Shown one piece after another: positions 1 to 6,703 of a stretch of 23,397 nt of DNA; position 1 is the stretch's first letter, and each line of letters begins with the position of its first letter. The stretch comes from JBBPXY01 sp038200435 (lineage in GTDB: Bacteria > Actinomycetota > Thermoleophilia > Solirubrobacterales > Solirubrobacteraceae). Location: NCBI GenBank assembly GCA_038200435.1, contig JBBPXY010000039.1, positions 1 through 23,397 of the forward strand, written 5' to 3'. The notes beneath the pieces were generated by a model. The model did not search any database, was not told the DNA's origin, and was given only the letters and a program-made list of their open reading frames with translations. The position numbers and the translations under genes were made by a program.

Positions 1-657
1 ATACCGCCGGCGATCGATCCGCTCACGCCGAAGAACATGGCCTTCTCACCCGACGACGCCACCTACGTCTGCCAGCAGTTCGGCATCGACGTGGACCGGC
101 CGCTGCTCTGCCAGGTGTCGCGCTTCGATCCGTGGAAGGACCCGCTGGGGGTGATAGATGCCTACCGCATCGTGAAGGAGAAGCGCCCCGAGGTGCAGCT
201 CGCACTCGTCGGTTCGATGGCCTCGGACGACCCCGAGGGCTGGGACTACTTCAACCGGACAGTCGCCCACGCGGCCGGCGATCCCGACGTCCACATCCTC
301 AACAACTTCAACAACGTCGGCGCGATCGAGGTCAACGCGTTCCAGTCCCAGGCCGACGTCGTCATCCAGAAGTCGACCCGTGAGGGCTTCGGGCTGACGG
401 TGTCCGAGGCGATCTGGAAGGGCCGCCCCTTCATCGGCGGCCGCGTCGGCGGGATCCCACTGCAGATCGAGGACGGCCAGTCCGGCTACCTTGTCGACAC
501 GCCTGAGGAATGCGCGGACCGGTCGCTGCGGATCCTCGACGATCCGCAGCTCGGCAAGGACCTGGGCCGCCGCGGCAAGGAGCACGTGCGCACGCACTTC
601 CTGACTCCGCGCCTGCTGCGCGACTGGCTGCAGATCTTCCAGTCGCTCGAGGGGTAG
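1..657 (+). CDS. treT: Trehalose synthase TreT-type GT4 glycosyltransferase, C-terminal part (5' end outside window)
   Basis: The open frame enters from the window edge, reading IPPAIDPLTPKNM before the first ATG at 37, so the N-terminal Rossmann lobe is missing from view. What is seen is a GT-B C-terminal donor-binding lobe: QVSRFDPWKDP (conserved R and K for nucleotide-sugar phosphate), LVGSMASDDPEGW, then the acidic EX7E-type motif STREGFGLTVSEAIWKGRPFIG. These strings closely match archaeal and bacterial trehalose glycosyltransferring synthase, which joins NDP-glucose and glucose to give trehalose in one step in the cytoplasm. The otsA homologue begins 12 nt after the stop, so the two are probably co-transcribed. 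The family call is firm; substrate specificity is inferred from similarity alone. Confidence 0.9.
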   Translation: MPPAIDPLTPKNMAFSPDDATYVCQQFGIDVDRPLLCQVSRFDPWKDPLGVIDAYRIVKEKRPEVQLALVGSMASDDPEGWDYFNRTVAHAAGDPDVHILNNFNNVGAIEVNAFQSQADVVIQKSTREGFGLTVSEAIWKGRPFIGGRVGGIPLQIEDGQSGYLVDTPEECADRSLRILDDPQLGKDLGRRGKEHVRTHFLTPRLLRDWLQIFQSLEG

Positions 658-669
658 ATTCGAGGCTCG

Positions 670-2136
670 ATGTCCGAGCCCGCCCCTCTCGTCCTCGTCT
701 CCAACCGTGGCCCTGTCACCTTCGAGGCCGACGGAGAGGTAAAGCGCGGCGGCGGCGGGCTGGTCACCGCCCTCACCGGCCTCGCCTCCCACCGCGACGC
801 GGTGTGGATCGCTTCGGCTATGACTCCCGAAGACGCCGACGCCGCACGCGAGCACGAGGGCCGTCCCTTCTCGGTCCGCTCACCCGACGGAGGCGAGTAC
901 CGCATCCGGCTCGTCGAATCCGAGCCCGAGGCCTACGACCGCTTCTACAACGTCTTCGCCAACCCGATCCTCTGGTTCATCCAGCACTACCTCTGGGATC
1001 TCTCCAACGCGCCCGACATCCGCCGCCACGAGGTCGAGGCCTTCGAGTTCGGTTACAACGTCGTCAACGAGGACCTCGCGCGGGCGGTGCTCTCGGAGAT
1101 CGAGGGCGAATCGGAGCCGGTCGTGATGATCCACGACTACCACCTCTACACGCTTCCCGGGCTCGTGCGCCGGGAACGCCCCGACGCTTTCCTGCACCAC
1201 TTCATCCACATCCCGTGGACCCAGCCCGATGCCTGGCGCGTTCTTCCGACGCAGATCCGGAACGAGATCTACTCGGGGCTTCTGGCCAACGACATCATCG
1301 GCTTCCACACCCGGGCCTACCGCCTCAACTTCCTTCAGTGCTGCCGCGACCTGATGGACCTCGAGGTCGATTTCAAACGGGGGATCGTCTTCTGCGGGGA
1401 CCGCGAAGTTTGGGTGCGGGCGTATCCGCTGCCGATCGACGCGCGCGCCACCCGAGCGGTCGCGGCGCGTGACCGCACCCTGGAGTTCGAAGAGGAGCTG
1501 AACCGGCGCCGGCGCGATCACGTGATCCTCCGCGTCGACCGCGCCGACCTCTCCAAGAACATCCTGCGCGGATTCACTGCGTTCGACGTTTTCCTCGACC
1601 AGCGCCCGGAGTTCCGCGAGCGGGTGACCTTCATCGCCCAGCTCATGCCCTCCCGCCAGGACGTACCCGAGTACGCGGAGTACCTCGAGCGCATCGAGGC
1701 TCTCGTGGCGGTGGTGAACCACCGCCACGGAACCCCGGACTGGATGCCTATCCAGCTCAAGCTCCGCGACGACCTCGAAGAGGCCGTCGCCTCCTACAAG
1801 CAGTACGACGTTCTCATCGTCAACGCGATGTTCGACGGGATGAACCTCGTCGCCAAGGAGGGGCCGCTCGTCAACGAGCGCGCCGGGGTCTCGATCCTCT
1901 CCGAGAACACGGGCGCCCACGAGGAACTTGGGGAGTTCGCCCTCTCGGTCAACCCTTTCGACATCCAGGAGATGGCCGATTCGATCCATGCGGCCCTGAC
2001 CATGGAGCCGGCCGAGCGCACGCGACGGGCCGACGGCCTCAGGCAGATCGTCACCGCCCGCGACCCGGGTGACTGGATCGACGAGCAGCTCGCCGACATC
2101 CGGGCCAAGAAGCCCGCCGTCGAGCTGGAGAGCTAG
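670..2136 (+). CDS. otsA: Alpha,alpha-trehalose-6-phosphate synthase, GT20 family
   Basis: 488 residues, the usual bacterial OtsA length. It transfers glucose from a nucleotide sugar to glucose-6-phosphate. Visible family landmarks in order are SNRGPV (11-16), the glycine loop GGGGLVTAL (27-35), FYNVFANPILW (92-102), HDYHL (155-159), HIPW (180-183), DIIGFHTRAY (208-217), the RVDRADLSK phosphate-binding segment (288-296; ERLDYxKG in enterobacteria), and DGMNLVAKE (389-397). The GAGG in the spacer before the ATG is a plausible ribosome binding site. No trehalose-6-phosphate phosphatase is in the window, so the dephosphorylation step must be encoded elsewhere or upstream. The gene converges with the minus-strand gene at 2139, the two stops being 2 nt apart. 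Confidence 0.95.
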   Translation: MSEPAPLVLVSNRGPVTFEADGEVKRGGGGLVTALTGLASHRDAVWIASAMTPEDADAAREHEGRPFSVRSPDGGEYRIRLVESEPEAYDRFYNVFANPILWFIQHYLWDLSNAPDIRRHEVEAFEFGYNVVNEDLARAVLSEIEGESEPVVMIHDYHLYTLPGLVRRERPDAFLHHFIHIPWTQPDAWRVLPTQIRNEIYSGLLANDIIGFHTRAYRLNFLQCCRDLMDLEVDFKRGIVFCGDREVWVRAYPLPIDARATRAVAARDRTLEFEEELNRRRRDHVILRVDRADLSKNILRGFTAFDVFLDQRPEFRERVTFIAQLMPSRQDVPEYAEYLERIEALVAVVNHRHGTPDWMPIQLKLRDDLEEAVASYKQYDVLIVNAMFDGMNLVAKEGPLVNERAGVSILSENTGAHEELGEFALSVNPFDIQEMADSIHAALTMEPAERTRRADGLRQIVTARDPGDWIDEQLADIRAKKPAVELES

Positions 2137-2138
2137 AA

Positions 2139-2585
2139 CTAGCCGGGCGCGAAGTCGCGGCGAGGCGCGGCGGGCGCCGGCCGGCGCGGGATGCGGATCC
2201 GGGGCGGCACGTAGCGGCGGACGGGGGCGGCGCGCGGCGGAGCGGCCGGAACGACGCGCGGCGCCGGGGTGAGCGGCGGCAAGCTCGCAGAGCGGGCGGG
2301 TGGAGGCGGGCGGCCGGGCTGGCGTGCGGGCTGGCGGCGGCGGTGTCGCCCGGGGCGGACGGTCTTCGACGGGCGGATGGAGGCCCGGGGGTGAGCGCGT
2401 TGCGCGCGCGGGAGCTCGCGCGAGGGCGCCGGGGCGACCGGCACCGGGGCGTAGGAGGGCGGGCCAGGGGGACGGCCGCGAGGCCAGGCGATCAGCGCCG
2501 CAAGCGCGACGAGCACGAGGGCCCCACGCCCCACGTTGCCCCAGCGGACACGGCCGCGCGATGGTCTAGGACGCGAGACGGACAT
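2139..2585 (-). CDS. Hypothetical proline/arginine-rich single-span membrane protein
   Basis: 148 residues. A basic N-terminus (about residues 1-18) precedes one hydrophobic segment, GALVLVALAALIAW (20-33), followed by about 110 residues dominated by proline, arginine and alanine, ending RRDFAPG. The expected topology is N-in, with an extracytoplasmic low-complexity tail that could span or bind the cell wall; that is inference. There is no recognisable domain. GC content is extreme even for this genome. The coding call rests on the coherent signal-anchor plus P-rich layout and on neat packing between otsA (stops 2 nt apart) and the divergent rpsF (90 bp between start codons). The opposite-strand frames read as arginine/glycine-rich nonsense. 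It may be poorly conserved or not expressed. Confidence 0.5.
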   Translation of the reverse strand: MSVSRPRPSRGRVRWGNVGRGALVLVALAALIAWPRGRPPGPPSYAPVPVAPAPSRELPRAQRAHPRASIRPSKTVRPGRHRRRQPARQPGRPPPPARSASLPPLTPAPRVVPAAPPRAAPVRRYVPPRIRIPRRPAPAAPRRDFAPG

Positions 2586-2635
2586 CTGCTTGACCAGAGG
2601 CTTCGAGGCCCTGGATCTCGCCCCCTAAGCGCTGT

Positions 2636-2641
2636 TATAGT
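2636..2641 (+). promoter_or_regulatory. Candidate -10 element (TATAGT) for the rpsF ribosomal-replication operon
   Basis: TATAGT stands out in a GC-rich divergent intergenic region and would give a leader of roughly 27 nt before the chosen rpsF ATG. No convincing -35 lies 16-18 bp upstream; a TTGACC at 2590-2595 is about 40 bp away, too far to pair with it. Confidence 0.35.
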
Positions 2642-2675
2642 CGCGTTCGCTCGGCCTGTGCTGCCGGGCTTTTCC

Positions 2676-3053
2676 ATGCCCGCCGTAAAGACGCCCACCT
2701 ACGACCTCATGCTGCTCCTCAGCACCGAGGTCCCCGACGAGCGCCGCGCCGAGATCCTCTCTCGCGTCGAGGACGCCATCGGCAAGGGCGAAGGCTCGGT
2801 CGTTTCCCGCCACGACTGGGGCGTGCGCAATCTCGCCTACGAGATCCGGCACCGGGCCGACGCCGAGTACCACCTCCTGCAGTTCACCGGCTCGCCGGCG
2901 CTGCTCGAGACTCTCGGTCACGACCTTCGCATTGCCGACGGCGTCACGCGCTACCGCATCATCAAGCTGCGCGAGGGCACGCCGCTCCCCCCCGAGGCGA
3001 GCCTTGAGCCTGCGGCCGCCACGGCGCCCGCCGAGGCATCCGACTCCGAGTGA
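2676..3053 (+). CDS. rpsF: 30S ribosomal protein bS6
   Basis: 125 residues from the ATG at 2676 (MPAVKTPTYDLMLLLSTEV). The open frame runs much further upstream, but that part is low-complexity and overlaps the divergent gene; an in-frame GTG at 2658 is the only sensible alternative start. The ferredoxin-like bS6 core is clear: YDLMLLL beta-1, WGVRNLAYEIRHRADAEYHLLQF (the strand pair that meets bS18), and GVTRYRIIKLRE at the end of the core. About 22 residues of Ala/Pro/Glu-rich tail follow, as in many actinobacteria. bS6 binds 16S rRNA as a heterodimer with bS18, encoded two genes downstream. It heads the classic rpsF-ssb-rpsR-rplI block. Confidence 0.96.
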   Translation: MPAVKTPTYDLMLLLSTEVPDERRAEILSRVEDAIGKGEGSVVSRHDWGVRNLAYEIRHRADAEYHLLQFTGSPALLETLGHDLRIADGVTRYRIIKLREGTPLPPEASLEPAAATAPAEASDSE

Positions 3054-3094
3054 GCGCCTAGCGGCTCCAGAAACACGCCGCGCAGTCTTGTACT

Positions 3095-3141
3095 GCACCG
3101 GCTTCGCATCGTTTTCGCGCAGTTTGGGCACACGCCGGTGC
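3095..3141. repeat. 8-bp perfect inverted repeat in the rpsF-ssb intergenic region
   Basis: GCACCGGC (3095-3102) and GCCGGTGC (3134-3141) are exact reverse complements separated by 31 nt. The stem extends by a T-G wobble and a further C-G pair. It lies in the 161-bp gap between rpsF and ssb. No T-run follows, so it is not a standard intrinsic terminator. It could be an attenuating or processing structure, or chance in GC-rich DNA. Confidence 0.4.
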
Positions 3142-3214
3142 GGCAGCGCAGCCCGTCTCTAGACTCGGCGCAGTCCGAGCAATTGCTTTCGTTTTCAGCG
3201 CCGAGGAGAGTCCC

Positions 3215-3676
3215 GTGGCCGCAACCAACATCAACCGGGTAGTCATGACCGGCAACCTCACCCGTGATCCCGAGCTCCGTTCGACGCCGAGCGGCACCTC
3301 CGTGTGCAGCCTGCGTCTCGCGTGCAACACGCGCCGCAAGGGCGCCGGGGGCGAGTGGGAGGACAAGCCCAACTACTTCGACGTCACCGTGTGGGGCCAG
3401 CAGGGCGAGAACTGCGCCAAATTCCTCGCCCGCGGGCGACCGGTCGCCATCGACGGTCGCCTTGAGTGGCGCGAGTGGGAGACCCAGGAGGGTCAGAAGC
3501 GCCAGTCAGTCGATATCATCGCCGATTCCGTGCAGTTCCTGGGCGGCCGCGAGGAAGGTTCGGGCGGTGGCAACGGGTTCGCGCCGCGGGAGGACATCCC
3601 GATCGACAACCGGGACTTCCAGGCCGCGCCGGCCGGTGGCGCCAGCAGCGCCGGGGACGACGACATCCCGTTCTAG
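3215..3676 (+). CDS. ssb: Single-stranded DNA-binding protein SSB
   Basis: 153 residues. The GTG start at 3215 is fixed by a strong GAGGAG ribosome binding site at 3203-3208, 6 nt upstream. Residues 1 to about 110 form the OB fold (INRVVMTGNLTRDPELRSTPSG, TVWGQQGENCAKFLARGRPVAIDGRLEWREWE). A glycine-rich linker follows, then the acidic tip DDDIPF, which recruits replication and repair partners in this family. It coats single-stranded DNA at forks and lies in the same run as dnaB, so its expression is likely tied to the replicative helicase. A 161-bp gap and its own strong RBS suggest it may also have a separate promoter. A TAGACT hexamer at 3160-3165 is the best -10 candidate but has no -35. 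Confidence 0.96.
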   Translation: MAATNINRVVMTGNLTRDPELRSTPSGTSVCSLRLACNTRRKGAGGEWEDKPNYFDVTVWGQQGENCAKFLARGRPVAIDGRLEWREWETQEGQKRQSVDIIADSVQFLGGREEGSGGGNGFAPREDIPIDNRDFQAAPAGGASSAGDDDIPF

Positions 3677-3712
3677 CCGGCATCAGAGCATCGAAAGAGA
3701 CGAGAAGACGAA

Positions 3713-4036
3713 GTGGCAAAGCAGCGCAGAAAGCCGGTACGCCGGCGTGACAAGAAGGGCGGCCCCGGCAGCGGGAGGCGCAAGTCGTGCCCCTACTGCA
3801 AGGACAAGGTCGACCACGTCGACTACAAGGACGTCGGCGCGCTGCGCAAGTTCGTCTCCGAGCGGGGCAAGATCCGCTCGCGTCGCATAACGGGCGCCTG
3901 CCGGCGGCATCAGAGCCAGGTGGCGCGCGCGGTCAAGCGGGCGCGGGAGCTTGCGCTGCTGCACTACGTCTCCGAGCCCACTGCCGGGCCGGGTGAGCGG
4001 CGCGATCGTGACCGCGATCGCGAGCGCGAGCGGTAG
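3713..4036 (+). CDS. rpsR: 30S ribosomal protein bS18, cysteine-containing form with charged C-terminal tail
   Basis: 107 residues from the GTG at 3713. The bS18 core is unmistakable: KSCPYCKDKVDHVDYKDV, LRKFVSERGKIRSRRITGACRRHQ, ARAVKRARELALLHYV. CPYC plus the later CRRH provide four potential zinc ligands, so this is the C+ type of bS18. It pairs with bS6 on the 30S platform. The protein is longer than typical bS18 (about 75-85 residues) because of an N-terminal basic stretch and a C-terminal extension ending in alternating Arg-Asp then Arg-Glu dipeptides. The gene sits 36 nt after ssb and 6 nt before rplI, consistent with one transcript. Confidence 0.96.
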   Translation: MAKQRRKPVRRRDKKGGPGSGRRKSCPYCKDKVDHVDYKDVGALRKFVSERGKIRSRRITGACRRHQSQVARAVKRARELALLHYVSEPTAGPGERRDRDRDRERER

Positions 4037-4042
4037 GGCGGG

Positions 4043-4495
4043 ATGCCTCAGGCCATCCTGACCCAGGACGTGGAGTCCCTCGGCGAGCGTGGAACCGTCG
4101 TCGACGTCTCGTCGGGCTACCTGCGCAACTTCCTGATCCCGCGCAAGCTCGCCCAGCCCGCCACACGAGGGGCGATCGAAGCTGCGCAACGGCGCCTCGA
4201 GGCGGCCGACCGGCTCAAGCGCGAGGCCGCTTCCCGTGCTCAGGAGAGCGCCGGGCTGCTCGGCAAGACCGTGCTCACGATCTCGCAGCAGGCGGGTGAG
4301 GACGGACGGCTGTTCGGCTCGGTGACAACGCAAGACATCGCCGACGCCATCCGCGACGCCCGCGGTCTGCGCGTCGACAAGCGCCGCATCCACCTCACCG
4401 ACCCGATCAAGAACATCGGCACGCACATGGTCGTCGTGGAGGTCTCCGACGGCGTCATGGCCACCGTCAAGACCATGGTGGTCGAAGAGAAGTAG
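4043..4495 (+). CDS. rplI: 50S ribosomal protein bL9
   Basis: 150 residues, the normal bL9 length. The N-terminal rRNA-binding domain carries the signature GYLRNFLIPRKLA (around residues 25-37). A long connecting helix follows (AAQRRLEAADRLKREAASRAQE), then the C-terminal domain with DGRLFGSVTTQDIADAI. The protein binds 23S rRNA near the L1 stalk and influences frame maintenance. It starts 6 nt after the rpsR stop with only a weak G-rich RBS, so translational coupling is likely. The dnaB gene follows after 127 bp. Confidence 0.96.
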   Translation: MPQAILTQDVESLGERGTVVDVSSGYLRNFLIPRKLAQPATRGAIEAAQRRLEAADRLKREAASRAQESAGLLGKTVLTISQQAGEDGRLFGSVTTQDIADAIRDARGLRVDKRRIHLTDPIKNIGTHMVVVEVSDGVMATVKTMVVEEK

Positions 4496-4622
4496 GTCTT
4501 GCCGACAGGCGCGCGAGCACCCGTTCAGACGAACTCCCCGCTGTGTGCGGGAACCCTTTAGAAGCGGCGCCGCCGGCCGATCTATGCTCGCCTACGGGTC
4601 GCTTCGAGTACCCCGAACCGCC

Positions 4623-5978
4623 ATGTCCGCACACGCTCCCATCCCTCCGCACAACCTCGAGGCCGAGCAGTCGGTGCTGGGGGCGATCCTGCTCTCCGAG
4701 CGCTCGATCTACTCGCTGGCGATTGAGGAAGGGCTGCGCCCCGAGGACTTCTACCGCGACCAGCACGGCCGCGTGTTCGAGGCGATGCTCGACCTCTACA
4801 ACGCCGGTGAGCCCATCGACGCGCTCACCGTCACCGATCGCCTCCGTCAGGCCGGCGCCCTCGACGACGTCGGGGGCGCGTCGGCCGTGGCCTCGTTCGC
4901 CGCCGTCGCGCCGGCAGCAGGCAACGTGCGCCACTACGCGGGCATCGTGCGCAAGGACGCGCGCATGCGCCGGCTGCTCACGGCGACCTACCAGATCCAG
5001 GCCAGCGTCCTCGGCCATGAGGCCGACCCCGACCAGCTCATGGAGCAGGCCGAGCGCTCGGTGCTCGACGTGGCCCACGACGAGCGCCAGAAGGACTTCA
5101 AGTCGATCGACGACATCCTGCACGTCGAGGTCGACAAGCTGCACAAGCTCTCGATGGAGGGCACCGCGCTCACGGGCACTCCGTCGGGCTACACCGAGCT
5201 CGACGAGATCACCGGCGGCTTCCAGCCCGGCAACCTGATCGTCCTCGCCGCGCGCCCCTCGATGGGCAAGAGCGCGCTCGTCACCAACATGGCCGAGAAC
5301 GCGGCGCTGCACCACGAGCGCCCGGTGGCGCTGTTCTCCCTCGAGATGTCCGAGGCGGAGCTCGCCCAGCGGTTCATCGCCTCTCAGGCCAAGGTCAAGG
5401 GCGAGCTGCTGCGCAAGGGCCGGGCCGAGTCGCACTGGCCGAAGATCCTGAAAGCCTCGCAGGAGCTCTCCGCCGCGCCGCTCTTCGTCGACGACTCGAG
5501 CGATATCGGCATCCTCGAGGTTCGGGCCAAGGCGCGGCGCCTGCACGCCCAGGAGCAGGCGCGCGGTGGCCTGGGGCTGATCATCGTCGACTACCTGCAG
5601 CTCATGCGAGCCGACGGGCGCATCGAGTCGCGCGTGCAGCAGGTCGGCGACATGAGCCGCGGGCTGAAGATCCTCGCCCGCGAGCTGAACGTCCCCGTGA
5701 TCGCCCTCTCGCAGCTCTCCCGCGCCGTCGAGGCACGCACCGACAAGAAGCCGATGCTCTCCGACCTGCGCGAGAGCGGCAACATCGAGCAGGACGCCGA
5801 TCTCGTGATGTTCATCTACCGCGACGAGTACTACGACAAGGAGTCCGAGCGCGAGGGCGAGGCCGACATCATCATCTCCAAGCACCGCAACGGCGCGCTC
5901 GGCGAGGTCACGCTCAACTTCCAGCGCGAGTTCCCGCGCTTCATGAACCTCGCTCGCGAGGAGCGCTACGCGGCGTGA
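4623..5978 (+). CDS. dnaB: Replicative DNA helicase DnaB
   Basis: 451 residues from the ATG at 4623 (MSAHAPIPPHNLEAEQSVLGAILL). The frame opens earlier, but the extra 26 residues do not match the family. N-terminal primase-interacting domain at about 8-160; RecA-like ATPase with Walker A ARPSMGKSA (210-218, K216), LFSLEMS (238-244), Walker B LGLIIVDYLQLM (D323), and the H4 segment ALSQLSRAVEARTDKKPMLSDLRESG. The C-terminal segment includes the arginine-finger region. No intein interrupts it. It unwinds DNA as a hexamer at the fork. A TATGCT hexamer at 4583-4588 in the 127-bp gap after rplI is a possible -10 without a clear -35. Its stop overlaps the GTG of the next ATPase by 4 nt (GTGA), so the two are translationally coupled. 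Confidence 0.97.
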   Translation: MSAHAPIPPHNLEAEQSVLGAILLSERSIYSLAIEEGLRPEDFYRDQHGRVFEAMLDLYNAGEPIDALTVTDRLRQAGALDDVGGASAVASFAAVAPAAGNVRHYAGIVRKDARMRRLLTATYQIQASVLGHEADPDQLMEQAERSVLDVAHDERQKDFKSIDDILHVEVDKLHKLSMEGTALTGTPSGYTELDEITGGFQPGNLIVLAARPSMGKSALVTNMAENAALHHERPVALFSLEMSEAELAQRFIASQAKVKGELLRKGRAESHWPKILKASQELSAAPLFVDDSSDIGILEVRAKARRLHAQEQARGGLGLIIVDYLQLMRADGRIESRVQQVGDMSRGLKILARELNVPVIALSQLSRAVEARTDKKPMLSDLRESGNIEQDADLVMFIYRDEYYDKESEREGEADIIISKHRNGALGEVTLNFQREFPRFMNLAREERYAA

Positions 5979-6670
5979 GTGCGCCCTGCCCTTACGAGCT
6001 TTGCGACGGCACGGGCTGGCGCACCGACGAGGACGCGAACACCGCCTTCCCGTGTCGCTGCCGCCCGCAGCGCCAGAATCGCGCGAAGGCGCGCAGCCTC
6101 TCCGCGGTCATCCCGTCTAAGTACCAGGGCGTTTCCTTCGACCGACCGCCGGTTGCGACGATGGACCGGCGGGTGGTTGGAGCAGTCCGTCACTACACCG
6201 ACCGGATAGACGAACGCCTCGACTCCGGAGCCGGCCTGTGGTTCATGGGGGACGTCGGCACGGGCAAGACCACGCTCGCGATGCTCGTCTCCAGCCTGGC
6301 GCTCGCGGCCGGACGCACCGTCGCCATCTACTCCATGCCGCGGCTGATCTCGCTCCTGCGCCACTCCTACGACGACAGTTCCACCTACACCGATATCGAG
6401 CTGCTCGACAAGCTCACCGAGGTTGACTTGTTGCACCTCGACGACCTCGGCACCGAGCGCACCAACGACTGGGTGCTCGAACAGGTCTACTCGATCGTCA
6501 ACGCCCGCTACGAGGCGGAAAAGTCGATCGTGCTCACCTCGAACGAGAGGAACCCCGAGAAGCTCAGGGAGCAGCTCACGGGGCGGACCGTCTCCCGCCT
6601 GACCGAGATGTGCGAAGAGATCCCGGTCTACGGCGAAGACCAGCGGTTCGCCTTCCACCGTACGGCCTGA
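5975..6670 (+). CDS. DnaC/DnaI-like AAA+ ATPase with N-terminal zinc finger (putative helicase loader)
   Basis: 231 residues from the GTG at 5975, which overlaps the dnaB stop (GTGA). The N-terminus has four cysteines in a compact ribbon: C5 and C10 (CPYELCDGTGW) and C27/C29 (CRC). The AAA+ core follows: Walker A GDVGTGKT (92-99), Walker B LLHLDDLG (152-159), sensor 1 IVLTSN (185-190), and GRTVSRLTEM, which supplies the likely arginine finger. This layout matches the DnaC/DnaI helicase-loader and IstB family. Coupling to dnaB argues for loading or remodelling of this helicase rather than a transposition role. The zinc finger plus AAA+ arrangement resembles Bacillus DnaI. The function is inferred from family and context. 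Confidence 0.88.
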   Translation: MSAPCPYELCDGTGWRTDEDANTAFPCRCRPQRQNRAKARSLSAVIPSKYQGVSFDRPPVATMDRRVVGAVRHYTDRIDERLDSGAGLWFMGDVGTGKTTLAMLVSSLALAAGRTVAIYSMPRLISLLRHSYDDSSTYTDIELLDKLTEVDLLHLDDLGTERTNDWVLEQVYSIVNARYEAEKSIVLTSNERNPEKLREQLTGRTVSRLTEMCEEIPVYGEDQRFAFHRTA

Positions 6671-6694
6671 CCTACCAGCGGCCGTTCCTACACT
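6667..6694 (+). promoter_or_regulatory. purA promoter, probably producing a leaderless mRNA
   Basis: CTGACC (6667-6672) and TACACT (6689-6694) are spaced by 16 bp and resemble -35 and -10 elements. The ATG of purA is 9 nt after the -10, right where transcription would be expected to start, and there is no ribosome binding site. The -35 overlaps the stop codon of the upstream ATPase gene. Confidence 0.55.
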
Positions 6695-6703
6695 CTCACG
6701 CGC

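Noticed and set aside
880..1989. 369-codon open frame antisense to otsA
   Set aside because: Same mirror effect; no motif, and otsA is certain.
2586..2675. S6:S18 autoregulatory leader upstream of rpsF
   Set aside because: The likely leader is only about 27 nt if TATAGT is the promoter, and no hairpin with the conserved CCG arrangement could be convincingly drawn.
5262..5280. Intein insertion in DnaB
   Set aside because: Walker A and H4 motifs are continuous and the length is normal.
4467..5885. 472-codon open frame antisense to dnaB
   Set aside because: DnaB on the other strand is unambiguous; the antisense frame is Leu/Val/Asp/Arg-rich without domains, a typical GC-rich mirror artefact.
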